A stretch of 64,000 bases of DNA from a virus: IMG/VR virus record IMGVR_UViG_3300021952_000001, positions 1 to 64,000 of that record, one strand, 5' to 3'. Position 1 is the first letter of the stretch. Every line of letters starts with the position of its first letter. The translations under genes and the position numbers were made by a program. This document shows, one piece after another, positions 47,066-56,437 of the stretch. Below the pieces are notes generated by a model. The model was given only the letters and a program-made list of their open reading frames with translations, had not been told where the DNA came from and ran no database searches.

Positions 47066-49645
47066 ATGGCAATAATTAGATATACAAAAGATGCTACCAT
47101 TAGGTATGCTTATTTGAACATCTTCCCTGATCAGTTCAAAACAGATAAGGAAAAAGAAGATGAGAGTTGGATTAAGAATACAATGGACTATTTCTCCAAC
47201 AAAGCATATGCTGAGTACATCAAGAATAGAGATACGTTCGTAAAGAACTATGATCTTATGAAAGGAATCCTGAGAATGGAAGATTTCTATCAGGAACCAG
47301 AGGTAAGAAGTTTTACAGATGTGCTTACAGCGGATCTAGAACTTCCTGCATATGTAAAACATTATTCAATTATCACCACTCCTGTTAATGAATTAGTAGG
47401 AGAGATCTCTAAACGTCCAGATGCATTCAAAGTGAAAGCATTTGATGATGATAGTCAAGCAGAAGAACTTCAGTTTAAGACAGACATCCTTCATAAATAT
47501 GTAATGCAACAAGCTAAACAAAAGATTTATGAAAAGGCTGCTATGGAAGGAGTTGAACTTTCTGATGAGGATGCTGAGAAGATGACTATGGAACAGGTTC
47601 AGGATCAGCTAGATAACTATACATCTGTAGCAGAGAAATGGAGTAACCACATATTAACATGTCAAAAAGCAGACTTTAACCTAAAGGAGAAAAGCGAAGA
47701 TGCATTTAGAGATCTTTGTATTTCTGCTAGAGAATTTTATCACATCTATGAAGACAACTCAAAACTCGGATTTAACGTTGAAGTCGCAAATCCAAAAAAC
47801 ACATGGTTCCTTACCACACCAGACAGAAAATGGATTTCAGATCCTACAGGAAGAGCACAAGGAGCTTATGCTGCTGGGACTGTGCAGGTTATGGAATTAT
47901 CAGAGATCATTGAAAGCATTCCAGACCTTACAAAAGAAGAAATAGATCACTTAAGGAGTTCATTACAAGACTATGGACTTATTAATGTACGTGAGTCTAA
48001 CTTAGGTAATCCAGAAGCTACACCAGGACAAGACTCTGTACAGTATGATACATTTGACCCATTAGTTCTACAAACTCGTATGCTTATTGAAAGTGAGATG
48101 AAAGAGAACAATGATGGATTGAAAGACTTCTTAGGACTTACTAATAATGTTAGTTCATTTGGATATAAATATGTAGTTGTACGTAGTTATTGGATATCTA
48201 AGAAAAAGATTGGTAAGTTGATCTACTTGGATGAGATGGGTAATGAGCAATCTACATTAGTGGATGAGAGCTATAAATCAGGAACTATTCCTACACAACA
48301 ATCATTAGAATGGGGATGGATTAATCAATGGTACCAAGGAACTAAGATTGGTCCAGATATCTATCACATTAAACCATTCAAGTTATTAAACTATTGTCCT
48401 ATTATAGGAACAACATATGAAGTGAAGAATACAGAAGCTAAATCTCTTGTGGATCTTATGAAACCATTCCAAGTGATTTACAATGTATGTATGAATCAAT
48501 TGTATAAGCTTCTTGAGAAAGAGGTTGGTAAGGTGCAATTGATGTCACTGAGACATATTCCTATTCCAAAAGATGGAGATGCACAAGATGCTCTTGATAT
48601 CTGGGAAATGGAAGCACGTAATAGAGGAGTAGTGTTTGTTGATGATAGTCCAGAGAACATGAAATCTCCGAGCTCATTCAACCAGTTTACAGCATTAGAT
48701 CTTACACGTACACAAGAGATTCAATCTAGATATACATTAGCTCAACAAATCAAGAATGAATGCTGGGAACTTGTAGGATTATCTAAACAACGTTTAGGAA
48801 GCGTATCAGCTTCAGAAAGTGCTACAGGGACCAATACTGCTATACAACAAAGTTATTCGCAAACAGAGCCTTTATTTGTAGCACACGAGTATGTGTTAGG
48901 TCAATTATACCAAGCTATTATTGATGCAGCATTATATACAGAGAGTGCTAAGCCACAATCTACTCTTTCATACATTACAGGAGAAGGAGAAGCCGCATTT
49001 GTACAAGTGAATGGGTCAGATCTTAAGTTCAGAGACTTAAAAGTATTCTTAACTAATAGACCAGAAGATACTCAGATGTTTAATGAACTTAGACAATTGT
49101 CTCAAGCTGTTATTCAGAATGGTGGTACATTATATGAAATCATTGAACTATATAGCACTAAGTCTATTAGAGAGATGAAGAAAGTGTTTAAAGATCTTAG
49201 AGATAGACAGATTGCTCAACAAGAACAAGCACAACAACTTGAACAACAAAAAGTACAACAACAACAACAAGCTGTTCAAGCTCAAATTGCTTCTGCACAA
49301 CAATTACAACAAGAAAAACAAGCTCATGATGATTATCAAAATGAACTTGATAGAATCAATAAGAAAGAGATTGCTCTTATTGCAGCAGAAGCTAAGGGAG
49401 GTCCATTATCAGATCTTGATGCATCAGGAACTCCTGATGTTCTAGAAATCAATAAGTTAGCAATGGAACATTCAAAAGCTCAACAAGAATATGATGCTAA
49501 AATGGCTGATGTAAATTCTAAAAATGTATTAGCTGCACAAAAACTAAAACTAGAGCAAGAGAAAAATCAAATTGCTAGAGAGAATATGGCAAATGATTTG
49601 GCAGTAGCAAAAGAGAATGCTAAGGGCAGAAATAACAAAAAATAG
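47066..49645 (+). CDS. Portal protein
   Basis: 859 residues, the size of crAss-like portals. The body has long helices (VISEISKRPDAFKVKAF-type stem, YTLAQQIKNECWELVGLSKQRLG in the crown-side part), and the C-terminal 150 residues are a Gln/Ala/Glu-rich coiled coil. Position (directly after TerL and before scaffold/MCP) and the ...SVSASESATGTNTAIQQSYSQTEP... segment, typical of crAss-like and P22-like portals, support the call. It forms the 12-subunit gate for DNA at the capsid vertex. Confidence 0.85.
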   Translation: MAIIRYTKDATIRYAYLNIFPDQFKTDKEKEDESWIKNTMDYFSNKAYAEYIKNRDTFVKNYDLMKGILRMEDFYQEPEVRSFTDVLTADLELPAYVKHYSIITTPVNELVGEISKRPDAFKVKAFDDDSQAEELQFKTDILHKYVMQQAKQKIYEKAAMEGVELSDEDAEKMTMEQVQDQLDNYTSVAEKWSNHILTCQKADFNLKEKSEDAFRDLCISAREFYHIYEDNSKLGFNVEVANPKNTWFLTTPDRKWISDPTGRAQGAYAAGTVQVMELSEIIESIPDLTKEEIDHLRSSLQDYGLINVRESNLGNPEATPGQDSVQYDTFDPLVLQTRMLIESEMKENNDGLKDFLGLTNNVSSFGYKYVVVRSYWISKKKIGKLIYLDEMGNEQSTLVDESYKSGTIPTQQSLEWGWINQWYQGTKIGPDIYHIKPFKLLNYCPIIGTTYEVKNTEAKSLVDLMKPFQVIYNVCMNQLYKLLEKEVGKVQLMSLRHIPIPKDGDAQDALDIWEMEARNRGVVFVDDSPENMKSPSSFNQFTALDLTRTQEIQSRYTLAQQIKNECWELVGLSKQRLGSVSASESATGTNTAIQQSYSQTEPLFVAHEYVLGQLYQAIIDAALYTESAKPQSTLSYITGEGEAAFVQVNGSDLKFRDLKVFLTNRPEDTQMFNELRQLSQAVIQNGGTLYEIIELYSTKSIREMKKVFKDLRDRQIAQQEQAQQLEQQKVQQQQQAVQAQIASAQQLQQEKQAHDDYQNELDRINKKEIALIAAEAKGGPLSDLDASGTPDVLEINKLAMEHSKAQQEYDAKMADVNSKNVLAAQKLKLEQEKNQIARENMANDLAVAKENAKGRNNKK

Positions 49646-49654
49646 TAAAAAACT

Positions 49655-49672
49655 TCCCCTCTACGGAGGGGA
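49655..49672 (+). terminator. Hairpin after portal gene
   Basis: TCCCCTC-TACG-GAGGGGA is a perfect 7-bp stem with a UACG tetraloop; the following sequence (TAAATTAC) is not a strong U-tract, so partial termination or mRNA processing is likely. Confidence 0.6.
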
Positions 49673-49712
49673 TAAATTACATTAATGCTATATTATCAAA
49701 AATATTGATCCA

Positions 49713-49732
49713 CAAAGACTGATAAGTCTTTG
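49713..49732 (+). other. Second hairpin before the scaffold gene
   Basis: CAAAGACT-GATA-AGTCTTTG is an 8-bp stem with a 4-base loop and no U-tract. It may be an mRNA-stabilising or processing element. Confidence 0.55.
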
Positions 49733-49791
49733 ATATTAAATATCCTTGATATACTTTTACATTAATAAACCAAACATAAATACAACTACAT

Positions 49792-51063
49792 ATGGCTGAT
49801 GATTTAGAAACTATGGGTAACTTTAGTATCCAAGATACTATGGAAATGGGTATGGGTAACCAAGAATTACTTCAAGGGTTATTCGAACCTGAAACTGCTT
49901 CTAGTAATCCTGATGATGTTGAACCTATAATCAATGAGGCTAATCCACCTGCTGCACCTGCTAAACCAGATGTACCAAAAGGTAAGGATATAGTACCTCC
50001 TAAAAATGTTGATGGTAAAACAGACGAAGAAAAACAAGAAGGACAATCTTTAATATCTGACTTTTTAAGTGATGATGAAGATGAAGATGATGATGATACA
50101 CCACCAGTAGCAAAAGCTCCTAAGAAAACAGAGACTGCTACAGATGAAGGTGATGATGATGATGAACCACAAGAAGGTACACAATTTTCTGCTCTTGCAA
50201 ATGACTTATTTAAGTTAGGTGTATTCACTAATGATGGAGAAGAAGATGAGGAACCAGTTTCTACAGCAGAAGAATTTCTAGAGAGATTTAATGCTGAAAA
50301 GAAGAAAGGTGCTTCTGAAATTGTACAAAACTTTATTGGACAATTTGGAGAAGACTACCAAGAAGCTTTTGATGCCATATTTGTAAAAGGAGTTAATCCT
50401 AAAGATTACTTCGGTACTTACAATCAAGTAGTTGATTTTGCTGAGATGGATTTAGCTGATGAAAATAATCAAGTTAGAATTATCAAACAAGCACTTACTG
50501 ATCAAGGATTTGATCCTGAAGATGTAGAAACAGAAGTTGAAAGACTTAAAAACTATGGAGATCTAGAAAGTGTTGCAGCTAAACATCATAAGGTATTGGT
50601 TAAAAAAGAAGCAGCTAAGCTTCAACAAATGGAATCTAAAGCTCAGCAAGAGTTACAACAAAAGCAAGCAATTAGAAACCAATATATTACAAATGTTCAA
50701 TCTATCCTACAGGATAAAGTGAAGAATAAAGAGTTTGATGGTATTCCTATCAATCCAAAAATAGCAGGCGAACTACAAGACTTCTTATTAGTTGATAAGT
50801 GGAAAACTCCTTCAGGAGAAACTCTTACAGACTTTGATCGTGCTATTTTGGATATGAAGAAACCAGAGAACCACGAGATGAAAGTTAAGGTGGGTCTTAT
50901 TCTAAAAATGTTAGAAAAAGATCCTACATTATCAACCATACAAAGAACAGGTGTGACTAAAAAGTCTAATCAGTTATTTGGAGAAGTTGCTAGACAGGTT
51001 TCTAAAGCTAAGAGTAGCGGAGGTCCTGGTTCAAAAGCTGACCCTAAATCATGGTTCTTATAA
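49792..51063 (+). CDS. Capsid scaffolding protein
   Basis: 423 residues. The N-terminal third is highly acidic and low-complexity (SDDEDEDDDD, EGDDDDEPQ), followed by helical, Gln/Lys-rich coils and a basic C-terminal segment (VSKAKSSGGPGSKADPKSWF). This acidic-coil-basic order, just before MCP, is the layout of phage scaffolds, which guide prohead assembly and leave or stay inside. The exact role is inferred. Confidence 0.7.
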   Translation: MADDLETMGNFSIQDTMEMGMGNQELLQGLFEPETASSNPDDVEPIINEANPPAAPAKPDVPKGKDIVPPKNVDGKTDEEKQEGQSLISDFLSDDEDEDDDDTPPVAKAPKKTETATDEGDDDDEPQEGTQFSALANDLFKLGVFTNDGEEDEEPVSTAEEFLERFNAEKKKGASEIVQNFIGQFGEDYQEAFDAIFVKGVNPKDYFGTYNQVVDFAEMDLADENNQVRIIKQALTDQGFDPEDVETEVERLKNYGDLESVAAKHHKVLVKKEAAKLQQMESKAQQELQQKQAIRNQYITNVQSILQDKVKNKEFDGIPINPKIAGELQDFLLVDKWKTPSGETLTDFDRAILDMKKPENHEMKVKVGLILKMLEKDPTLSTIQRTGVTKKSNQLFGEVARQVSKAKSSGGPGSKADPKSWFL

Positions 51064-51097
51064 CAAACATATTAATAATTAACAAATTCGAATAAAA

Positions 51098-52651
51098 ATG
51101 GCAGTTCAAACAATCCCTGGGTTAACTGGTTTTACTTACGCTCGTGTTGCCTCTATGGACAAACGTGCAGTAGGAAAACTTACTGACTCAAATCACTTAG
51201 AGTCTTTTCACTCTACTGAGCCTGCTGACTATGATAAAAAAATCATCAGTCTGTATACGCAAAGCTCATTGTACAGTAACGACTTCTTGGACATGATCAA
51301 CAAGAGCACTCCTTATTACATTGATAATAACAGTGACGCTTGGAAATGGCAAGTAGCAGTTCCTTACAAATTCCCTAAAATTATCGATGTTCCTAGTTCT
51401 ACTCAACAATTGTTGAAACCAGGTATCGATGGTCAAGAATTTCAATTAGTAATTGATACTAATGAGTTTTCTAAAAATGCAATTGTATCTGTAGGTACTC
51501 GTCAGTACGGTCCTAGATTCTATGTAATCAAAGATCCTGTGCCTTGGAATGCTGGTTACTTGTATACATTTAACTTGGTAACTGATAACCCAACAGTTGA
51601 TTTCGTAACTCCAAATTTCTTACAAGTAGGTATTGAGTTAGAATTGGTTGATGCTGCTATCGGTGAGTTTGATCAAGACTTATTAGGTCTTCCTCGTTTA
51701 GGTGAGCAAATCACTATGTTTGAATCTTTAGGTTCTGCATATGGATATGAGCACAAAATCACAGAATGGGCTGATGACAAAATGATGAGAGATGCTGGTG
51801 GTAAACCATTAGATATCTTGGTATATGCTCCACAAAGACGTAACCAATTACCTTTAACTCGTAATGATGTTAAATGGGAACCGTTCATCGAGTTCTGGAT
51901 GCGTAAATCTATGTTAGAATTGAAAGTTAAACGTATGATCTGGGCTAAACCTGGAACAGTTAAAACTAATGGTTCTAAACAAGAAGTTAAACGTACATCT
52001 GCAGGTGTTTACCACAGAATGCGTAACAACGGAAACTTGGTACAATACAACCGTGGAGAATTCTCTGCTAACTTGATTCGTTCAGTATTTGGAGATTTGT
52101 TCTACAGAAGAGTAGATGTTAAAGACCGTAGAGTTAAAATGTACACTAATGAGGCTGGATTCGATGTATTCCAACAAGCTCTTAAAACTGATGCATTAAA
52201 TTCAGGTCTTACTTTCATGGCTGATTCTGGAAACAGATACATGCAAGGAGAAGGACAACATATCACTTACAACTTTGCATTTGATGCAATGGTAACTCGT
52301 GAGACTGGACGTGTTGAATTGATTCACTTGAAAGAATTAGATTTACCTCAAACTAACTTAGAGTTTGGACAAAACAAAAAATCTACTCCAGTATTTATGG
52401 TGTTTGATGTTTCTCCAATGTCTGATGGTTCAATGGTGAACAACATCCGTGAAGTTCGTATGAAAGGTGCGCCTTCTATGACTTGGGGTTATATTGATGG
52501 TACTCGTCACCACTTAGGTTTTGCTAAGTCTCAAGGTATGAGTTCAGCTAACAAATTCCCAGGATACGAAATCTGGATGAAAGACAGATGTGATGTATTC
52601 ATTGAAGATTTATCAAGAACTGTATTGATCGAAGAGATCCCACAATTCTAA
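51098..52651 (+). CDS. Major capsid protein
   Basis: 517 residues, crAss-like MCP length (HK97 fold expected). It has the extended N-arm (AVQTIPGLTGFTYARVASMDKRA), a Phe/Tyr-rich middle and many small strands ending EDLSRTVLIEEIPQF. Codon use is clearly biased to the codons of highly expressed genes (GTT, CGT, AAC), unlike the neighbours. A strong hairpin follows the gene. Position after the scaffold gene supports the call. Confidence 0.85.
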   Translation: MAVQTIPGLTGFTYARVASMDKRAVGKLTDSNHLESFHSTEPADYDKKIISLYTQSSLYSNDFLDMINKSTPYYIDNNSDAWKWQVAVPYKFPKIIDVPSSTQQLLKPGIDGQEFQLVIDTNEFSKNAIVSVGTRQYGPRFYVIKDPVPWNAGYLYTFNLVTDNPTVDFVTPNFLQVGIELELVDAAIGEFDQDLLGLPRLGEQITMFESLGSAYGYEHKITEWADDKMMRDAGGKPLDILVYAPQRRNQLPLTRNDVKWEPFIEFWMRKSMLELKVKRMIWAKPGTVKTNGSKQEVKRTSAGVYHRMRNNGNLVQYNRGEFSANLIRSVFGDLFYRRVDVKDRRVKMYTNEAGFDVFQQALKTDALNSGLTFMADSGNRYMQGEGQHITYNFAFDAMVTRETGRVELIHLKELDLPQTNLEFGQNKKSTPVFMVFDVSPMSDGSMVNNIREVRMKGAPSMTWGYIDGTRHHLGFAKSQGMSSANKFPGYEIWMKDRCDVFIEDLSRTVLIEEIPQF

Positions 52652-52671
52652 TAAATAAGAATTCCGAGAAA

Positions 52672-52706
52672 GATCCCCTCATCCCCACTCCCTCCTAGAG
52701 GGGATC
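52672..52706 (+). terminator. Strong hairpin after MCP
   Basis: GATCCCCTC (52672-52680) pairs with GAGGGGATC (52698-52706), a perfect 9-bp stem with a 17-base loop. There is no long U-tract, so it could be a terminator, an mRNA stabiliser or a processing site. Confidence 0.7.
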
Positions 52707-52764
52707 AATCTCAATCATAGACTTAGTAAAGCCTCTTATGTTTTAACATAATGTAACTAAGTTA

Positions 52765-52819
52765 TAGAGTGATGGATTAGGCATTTCCTGATTGCATTCC
52801 CTTCGATGGGAACACTCTA
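52765..52819 (+). ncRNA. Three-way-junction tRNA-like element
   Basis: TAGAGTG/CACTCTA (7 bp), GATTAGG/CCTGATT (7 bp with wobbles, 5-base loop) and TTCCC/GGGAA with a TTCGAT loop (5 bp) form three helices in 55 bases. Acceptor plus T-arm lengths match a tRNA that has lost one arm, but there is no CCA and no plausible anticodon. It ends six bases before the tRNA. It may be a tRNA relic or a processing signal for RNase P/Z. Confidence 0.4.
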
Positions 52820-52824
52820 CAAAT

Positions 52825-52898
52825 CGTGTGGTAGAGCAGTTGGTTAGCTTGCTGGACTCATAATCCAGAGGTCGTAGGTTCGAGTCCTACCCACGCAA
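52825..52898 (+). tRNA. tRNA with CAT anticodon, initiator-like
   Basis: A full 74-base cloverleaf: acceptor CGTGTGG/CCACGCA, D-arm GAGC/GCTT, anticodon stem CTGGA/TCCAG with loop CTCATAA (CAT), 5-base variable loop and T-arm GTAGG-TTCGAGT-CCTAC. Position 1-72 is C-A, unpaired, the hallmark of bacterial initiator tRNA, and the D-arm is like tRNA-fMet; only the three G-C pairs in the anticodon stem are reduced to two. Discriminator A; CCA is not encoded. It sits between MCP and the next late gene, on the same strand. Confidence 0.92.
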
Positions 52899-52934
52899 CT
52901 AAAATAAACCAAACATTATTAATTAAACTACATT

Positions 52935-53903
52935 ATGGGTAAATTAGGAAAGATCTCTACAATCAAAAGAGAGTATACCACTTCTCAATTGCAAACAATG
53001 CAAAGTGGGTTGGCACAGAAAGGATTAACTAGAATTCCTGGTACAGGAGTTTTTAAGTATCCTTACAAAGAATTAGATGGTAAGTATAGAACAGGATTAG
53101 ATCCAGATGCTGCTTACATTAGACGAATTGCAGATCCAACTGAAAGAGAATTAGAAACTGAAAGAGTTACTAATCTACGAGCTAAACTTGAAGCTGATCT
53201 AGGTGATATTGATCTTGGTCCACGTTCTAAGTTCTGGAACTATGGATTATCAACTTCTACAGAAGATCAATCTCATGTGCAGCCAGTTAAATTGTTAGAT
53301 GGTGATAACTATTATGATCTTTCTATTCCGTTTCAAGAACTTGCTTTTGCATGGTTGAGAGTACATCCTACTATTGCTTCTTCATACCAAGCTTGGGAAA
53401 GAGGAGATTATCCTGCAGATACTCAATTCTACATTGTAGATGATGAGATTGAAAATGCAGTGGTCTTCAAGAAAAAACAATTGATCAACAAAGCTATTGT
53501 TAAGTTTGATGCAATGACTCCTGAGAAAAAACGTAAAGTGGGTAGATTATTAGGTCTTCCAGTTACAGAGGATACAAAAGAAGAAGTTGTATACAACCAA
53601 GTAGATAACATGTTGAAACAATCAGAATTTAAGTCTGGTGCTTTCCAAGGATTAAATCCTGTAGAAGTATTCAACAGATTTGCTGACATGAAGGAAAATT
53701 TACTCCATATTAAAGATTTAGTTAAACAAGCTATTGCTCATTCAATTTATAGAGTTAAACCAAGTGGTAAAGTTTATGAAGGTGAATTTGAAATTGCTAA
53801 AGATGAAGAAGATCTTATCAAGTTCTTAGCTGATGATGACCATCAAGATGAGTTACTTGTATTAGAAGGAAAACTAAAAACTAAAAAACTAGCTTCTGTT
53901 TAA
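52935..53903 (+). CDS. Virion neck or ring-type protein, 322 aa
   Basis: Not recognised by name. Helical with many charged segments, N-terminus GKLGKISTIKREYTTSQ, middle AWERGDYPADTQFYIVDDEIE, and a C-terminal acidic helical part. In crAss-like phages the genes after MCP encode head-tail connector rings, so it is likely a head-completion protein. The gene ends inside a terminator hairpin. Confidence 0.5.
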   Translation: MGKLGKISTIKREYTTSQLQTMQSGLAQKGLTRIPGTGVFKYPYKELDGKYRTGLDPDAAYIRRIADPTERELETERVTNLRAKLEADLGDIDLGPRSKFWNYGLSTSTEDQSHVQPVKLLDGDNYYDLSIPFQELAFAWLRVHPTIASSYQAWERGDYPADTQFYIVDDEIENAVVFKKKQLINKAIVKFDAMTPEKKRKVGRLLGLPVTEDTKEEVVYNQVDNMLKQSEFKSGAFQGLNPVEVFNRFADMKENLLHIKDLVKQAIAHSIYRVKPSGKVYEGEFEIAKDEEDLIKFLADDDHQDELLVLEGKLKTKKLASV

Positions 53904-53915
53904 GGAGCTAGTTTT
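53885..53915 (+). terminator. Terminator overlapping the stop codon
   Basis: AAAACTAGCT (53885-53894) pairs with AGCTAGTTTT (53906-53915) around 11 bases that include the TAA stop. The tail is U-rich. It should cut read-through into the next gene. Confidence 0.7.
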
Positions 53916-53931
53916 ATAAATATACAAGCAT

Positions 53932-54663
53932 ATGATACCAGTAGATAGTTTATTATACAAGATTGATCAAAAACTAAATAAACTATCAACTAATGAGCAC
54001 CAACAGATTCAACTAGAAGACAAAATCTTAGCTCTGAATGAGGCTCAGATAAAGTTGATAAAACAAAAAGTTGATGGCATTAGTGCTGCAAATGCAATGG
54101 GAATGGATGCTTTTAAGAAGCGTTATGAAGACCTACAAAGTCTTGTAATGAATTATGATCATCAACCATTACCTTTAGTATTGAAGGATGCTAATTTAAA
54201 TCAATGGGCTGCTAATGTACATACATTAGAACCAAAGTATATGTTCTACGTTGATAGCTATGCATTAGCTGATAAAGGTAGATGTATAGATAGACAGATC
54301 TGGATTAATCGAGATCTAGCTAAACACGGAGATTTACAGTTCATACTAAACAATGAACATTACAAACCTTCATTTGAATATCAAGAAACATTTAACTTTC
54401 TTGCTTCTGATGAGATAAGTATATTCACTGATGGAACTTTCACTCCAAAGACATTACAAATAATGTATATGCGTTATCCTGATTATATTAATAAAGAAGG
54501 ATATATTATGTTAGATGGAACACCTTCTTTTGATCAAGACTGTGAACTTGAAACATATCTAGAGGATGAATTATTAGATTTAACAGTTCAAAACCTAGCA
54601 ATGTATACTGAGAATCAATCTGCTGTACAAAATGCAGCATATAGGATTCAAACAAACGAATAA
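53932..54663 (+). CDS. Virion neck or ring-type protein, 243 aa
   Basis: Not recognised. Begins with helical, Gln/Lys-rich sequence (MIPVDSLLYKIDQKLNKLSTNEHQQ), then strand-rich aromatic stretches, ending in a helical acidic part. It is a plausible head-tail connector subunit by position between MCP and tail-type genes. Confidence 0.5.
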   Translation: MIPVDSLLYKIDQKLNKLSTNEHQQIQLEDKILALNEAQIKLIKQKVDGISAANAMGMDAFKKRYEDLQSLVMNYDHQPLPLVLKDANLNQWAANVHTLEPKYMFYVDSYALADKGRCIDRQIWINRDLAKHGDLQFILNNEHYKPSFEYQETFNFLASDEISIFTDGTFTPKTLQIMYMRYPDYINKEGYIMLDGTPSFDQDCELETYLEDELLDLTVQNLAMYTENQSAVQNAAYRIQTNE

Positions 54664-54687
54664 ACTATTAATTTAAATAAATAAACA

Positions 54688-55785
54688 ATGGCTGATTTTT
54701 CATTAACCACGTTATTCGTGGTGCCAGTAGGACAGACTGTTCTTCCTAGCTCTGGTTCGACACAAGATCTTACTGCAGGTCAAGTAGGTATCTTCAACAG
54801 CAATTATGCAACTGTTAACGCAGGAACTATTGCAGCATCTCCTTATTTCTACGTTGCACAAGGTAGAGCTAACACTTACTTGCAAGGATCTAAAAGATCT
54901 GACAAAATTGCTAGTAATGGTTCTAACGTAACTGAATGGTACAAAGTATCAGGAACTACAACTGCAAATGTTCAAGTTACAGATGTAACAGATTTTAATG
55001 TACAAGCAGGTGAGGATATCACTTTGACTTTACGTGCTCACTCAAGCTACTTGGATACATTGTACTTCAATGGATTTACACGTTCAGTAACTGTAGCTGC
55101 TGCATGTTTAGAGTGTGGTGGTGATCCATGTGCTAGTGTTGATGTAAATGCATTAATTGATGCTTTGATTGCAAAATTAGAAGCTCAAGCTCCAGGTACT
55201 AACCCTGACAACATTTCATTGAACCAATTTTATACATTTGAAAATGTAGGTGGTACAATTTTACGTATTACTGGTAAACCATTAACTGCATATGGACAAC
55301 CATGTGATGTAGCTGCTTTTCCTTACGAATATGACAGAATGTATTTCCGTACTTTCGTATATGCTGGACCTGCTACAACTGCTGACTTTATTGTTGCTGA
55401 CAACTGTAACATTGTTGCTACAGCTACTGTAACTCAAGAAGCTTCTTACCCAACAGGTGTATCTGCAGAGATTGCACAATTGGAGAAAAACTTCTACAGC
55501 TACCAAGCTGGTTACTTGAAACATTTATATAGAATGAATGGTTACAATGAGAACTTTGAGTCTTATGTAGCTGCTGGTATCGCTTATGATACATTTTATA
55601 TCAAATTCAACGAGTACAACAAAGGTGCTTATGTATGGGGTGATTATATCCATGAAGATGCTACTGTAATTATTGCTGTTCCAGTTAACTCAATGCTTAC
55701 AAGTTCTCTTCAAAGTACGTTAGAAGCTGCTTTAGGTGCTCTTCCAAGCCCTTCTTCAACTACTACTACTACTACAACTATGTAA
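54688..55785 (+). CDS. Abundant virion protein with poly-Thr tail, 365 aa
   Basis: The N-terminus MADFSLTTLFVVPVGQ lacks a signal peptide. Strand-rich domain repeats with Gly/Ser/Thr, an ECGGDPCAS Cys pair around residue 146, and a C-terminal SSTTTTTTTM. Codon use resembles MCP, so it is probably made in large amounts, e.g. a head decoration or fibre protein. It has its own strong terminator. Confidence 0.55.
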   Translation: MADFSLTTLFVVPVGQTVLPSSGSTQDLTAGQVGIFNSNYATVNAGTIAASPYFYVAQGRANTYLQGSKRSDKIASNGSNVTEWYKVSGTTTANVQVTDVTDFNVQAGEDITLTLRAHSSYLDTLYFNGFTRSVTVAAACLECGGDPCASVDVNALIDALIAKLEAQAPGTNPDNISLNQFYTFENVGGTILRITGKPLTAYGQPCDVAAFPYEYDRMYFRTFVYAGPATTADFIVADNCNIVATATVTQEASYPTGVSAEIAQLEKNFYSYQAGYLKHLYRMNGYNENFESYVAAGIAYDTFYIKFNEYNKGAYVWGDYIHEDATVIIAVPVNSMLTSSLQSTLEAALGALPSPSSTTTTTTTM

Positions 55786-55817
55786 TCCATAGAAGGTAGA
55801 AAATTTTAACAATAACC

Positions 55818-55858
55818 TATGCCAGGGGAAAGAGGATAACTCATATTCCTCTGGCATA
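55818..55858 (+). terminator. Strong terminator
   Basis: TATGCCAGGGGAA pairs over 13 positions (one G-U) with TTCCTCTGGCATA around a 15-base loop, followed by TTTATTTAAA. It isolates the 54688 gene from the Thr-linker gene set. Confidence 0.85.
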
Positions 55859-55872
55859 TTTATTTAAACAAC

Positions 55873-56436
55873 ATGGCAGATTTAAAACTAGATATAATTG
55901 TAGTTCCTACATATAATGTATTTAACTTAGCAATTATGGATGCTTCTACATATCCTGATGATCCACCTTTGGTATCAGGTGCAACTATTGATATAGATGT
56001 ACCAGGATTTGGTTTAGTAAGCTTACCATTCATAGTTGGTGAATTGAATATATTTACATCATCAAATCTTGGCATAAGTGCTGTTGGTGTGAGTGAACCT
56101 CTCCCTGATGGAATATATCATTTAAGATATTCTATTGCACCAGCTACAACTAATTTTGTTGAGAAAACAATTATTCGTGTAGATAAACTACAAGAGAAGT
56201 TTGATGAAGCTTTTATGAAACTTGATATGATGGAATGTGATAGAGCTATTAAGACACAAGCAAAAGTGGATCTTAATACTGTATATTTCTTTATTCAAGG
56301 ATCAATAGCAGCAGCTAACAACTGTGCTGAGGTAGAGGCTAACAAATTGTACACTCAAGCAAATAAAATGTTAAATAACTTTATAAAAACCAATTGTGGT
56401 TGTTCAGGTAACAACTATCAAGTAAACTTTTACTAA
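55873..56436 (+). CDS. Hypothetical virion-associated protein, 187 aa
   Basis: Not recognised. The N-terminal half is a beta-sandwich-like, Pro/Asp-rich domain (VPTYNVFNLAIMDASTYPDDPP, GATIDIDVPGFGLVSL), and the C-terminal half is helical with several Cys (MMECDRAIKTQ, NNCAEVEANKLYTQ, TNCGCSGNN). The combination suggests a structural protein with a disulfide or metal site. Confidence 0.5.
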   Translation: MADLKLDIIVVPTYNVFNLAIMDASTYPDDPPLVSGATIDIDVPGFGLVSLPFIVGELNIFTSSNLGISAVGVSEPLPDGIYHLRYSIAPATTNFVEKTIIRVDKLQEKFDEAFMKLDMMECDRAIKTQAKVDLNTVYFFIQGSIAAANNCAEVEANKLYTQANKMLNNFIKTNCGCSGNNYQVNFY

Positions 56437-56437
56437 T

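Noticed and set aside
49212-49445. Plus-strand frame rich in Asn and Lys inside the portal gene
   Set aside because: It is the +1 or +2 frame of the Gln-rich coiled-coil end of the portal (CAA repeats read as AAC/ACA), and the portal frame is clearly the real one.
49872-50228. Minus-strand Ser-rich frame opposite the scaffold gene
   Set aside because: It is the reverse of the acidic GAT/GAA-rich scaffold N-terminus, which always gives Ser-rich shadow frames.
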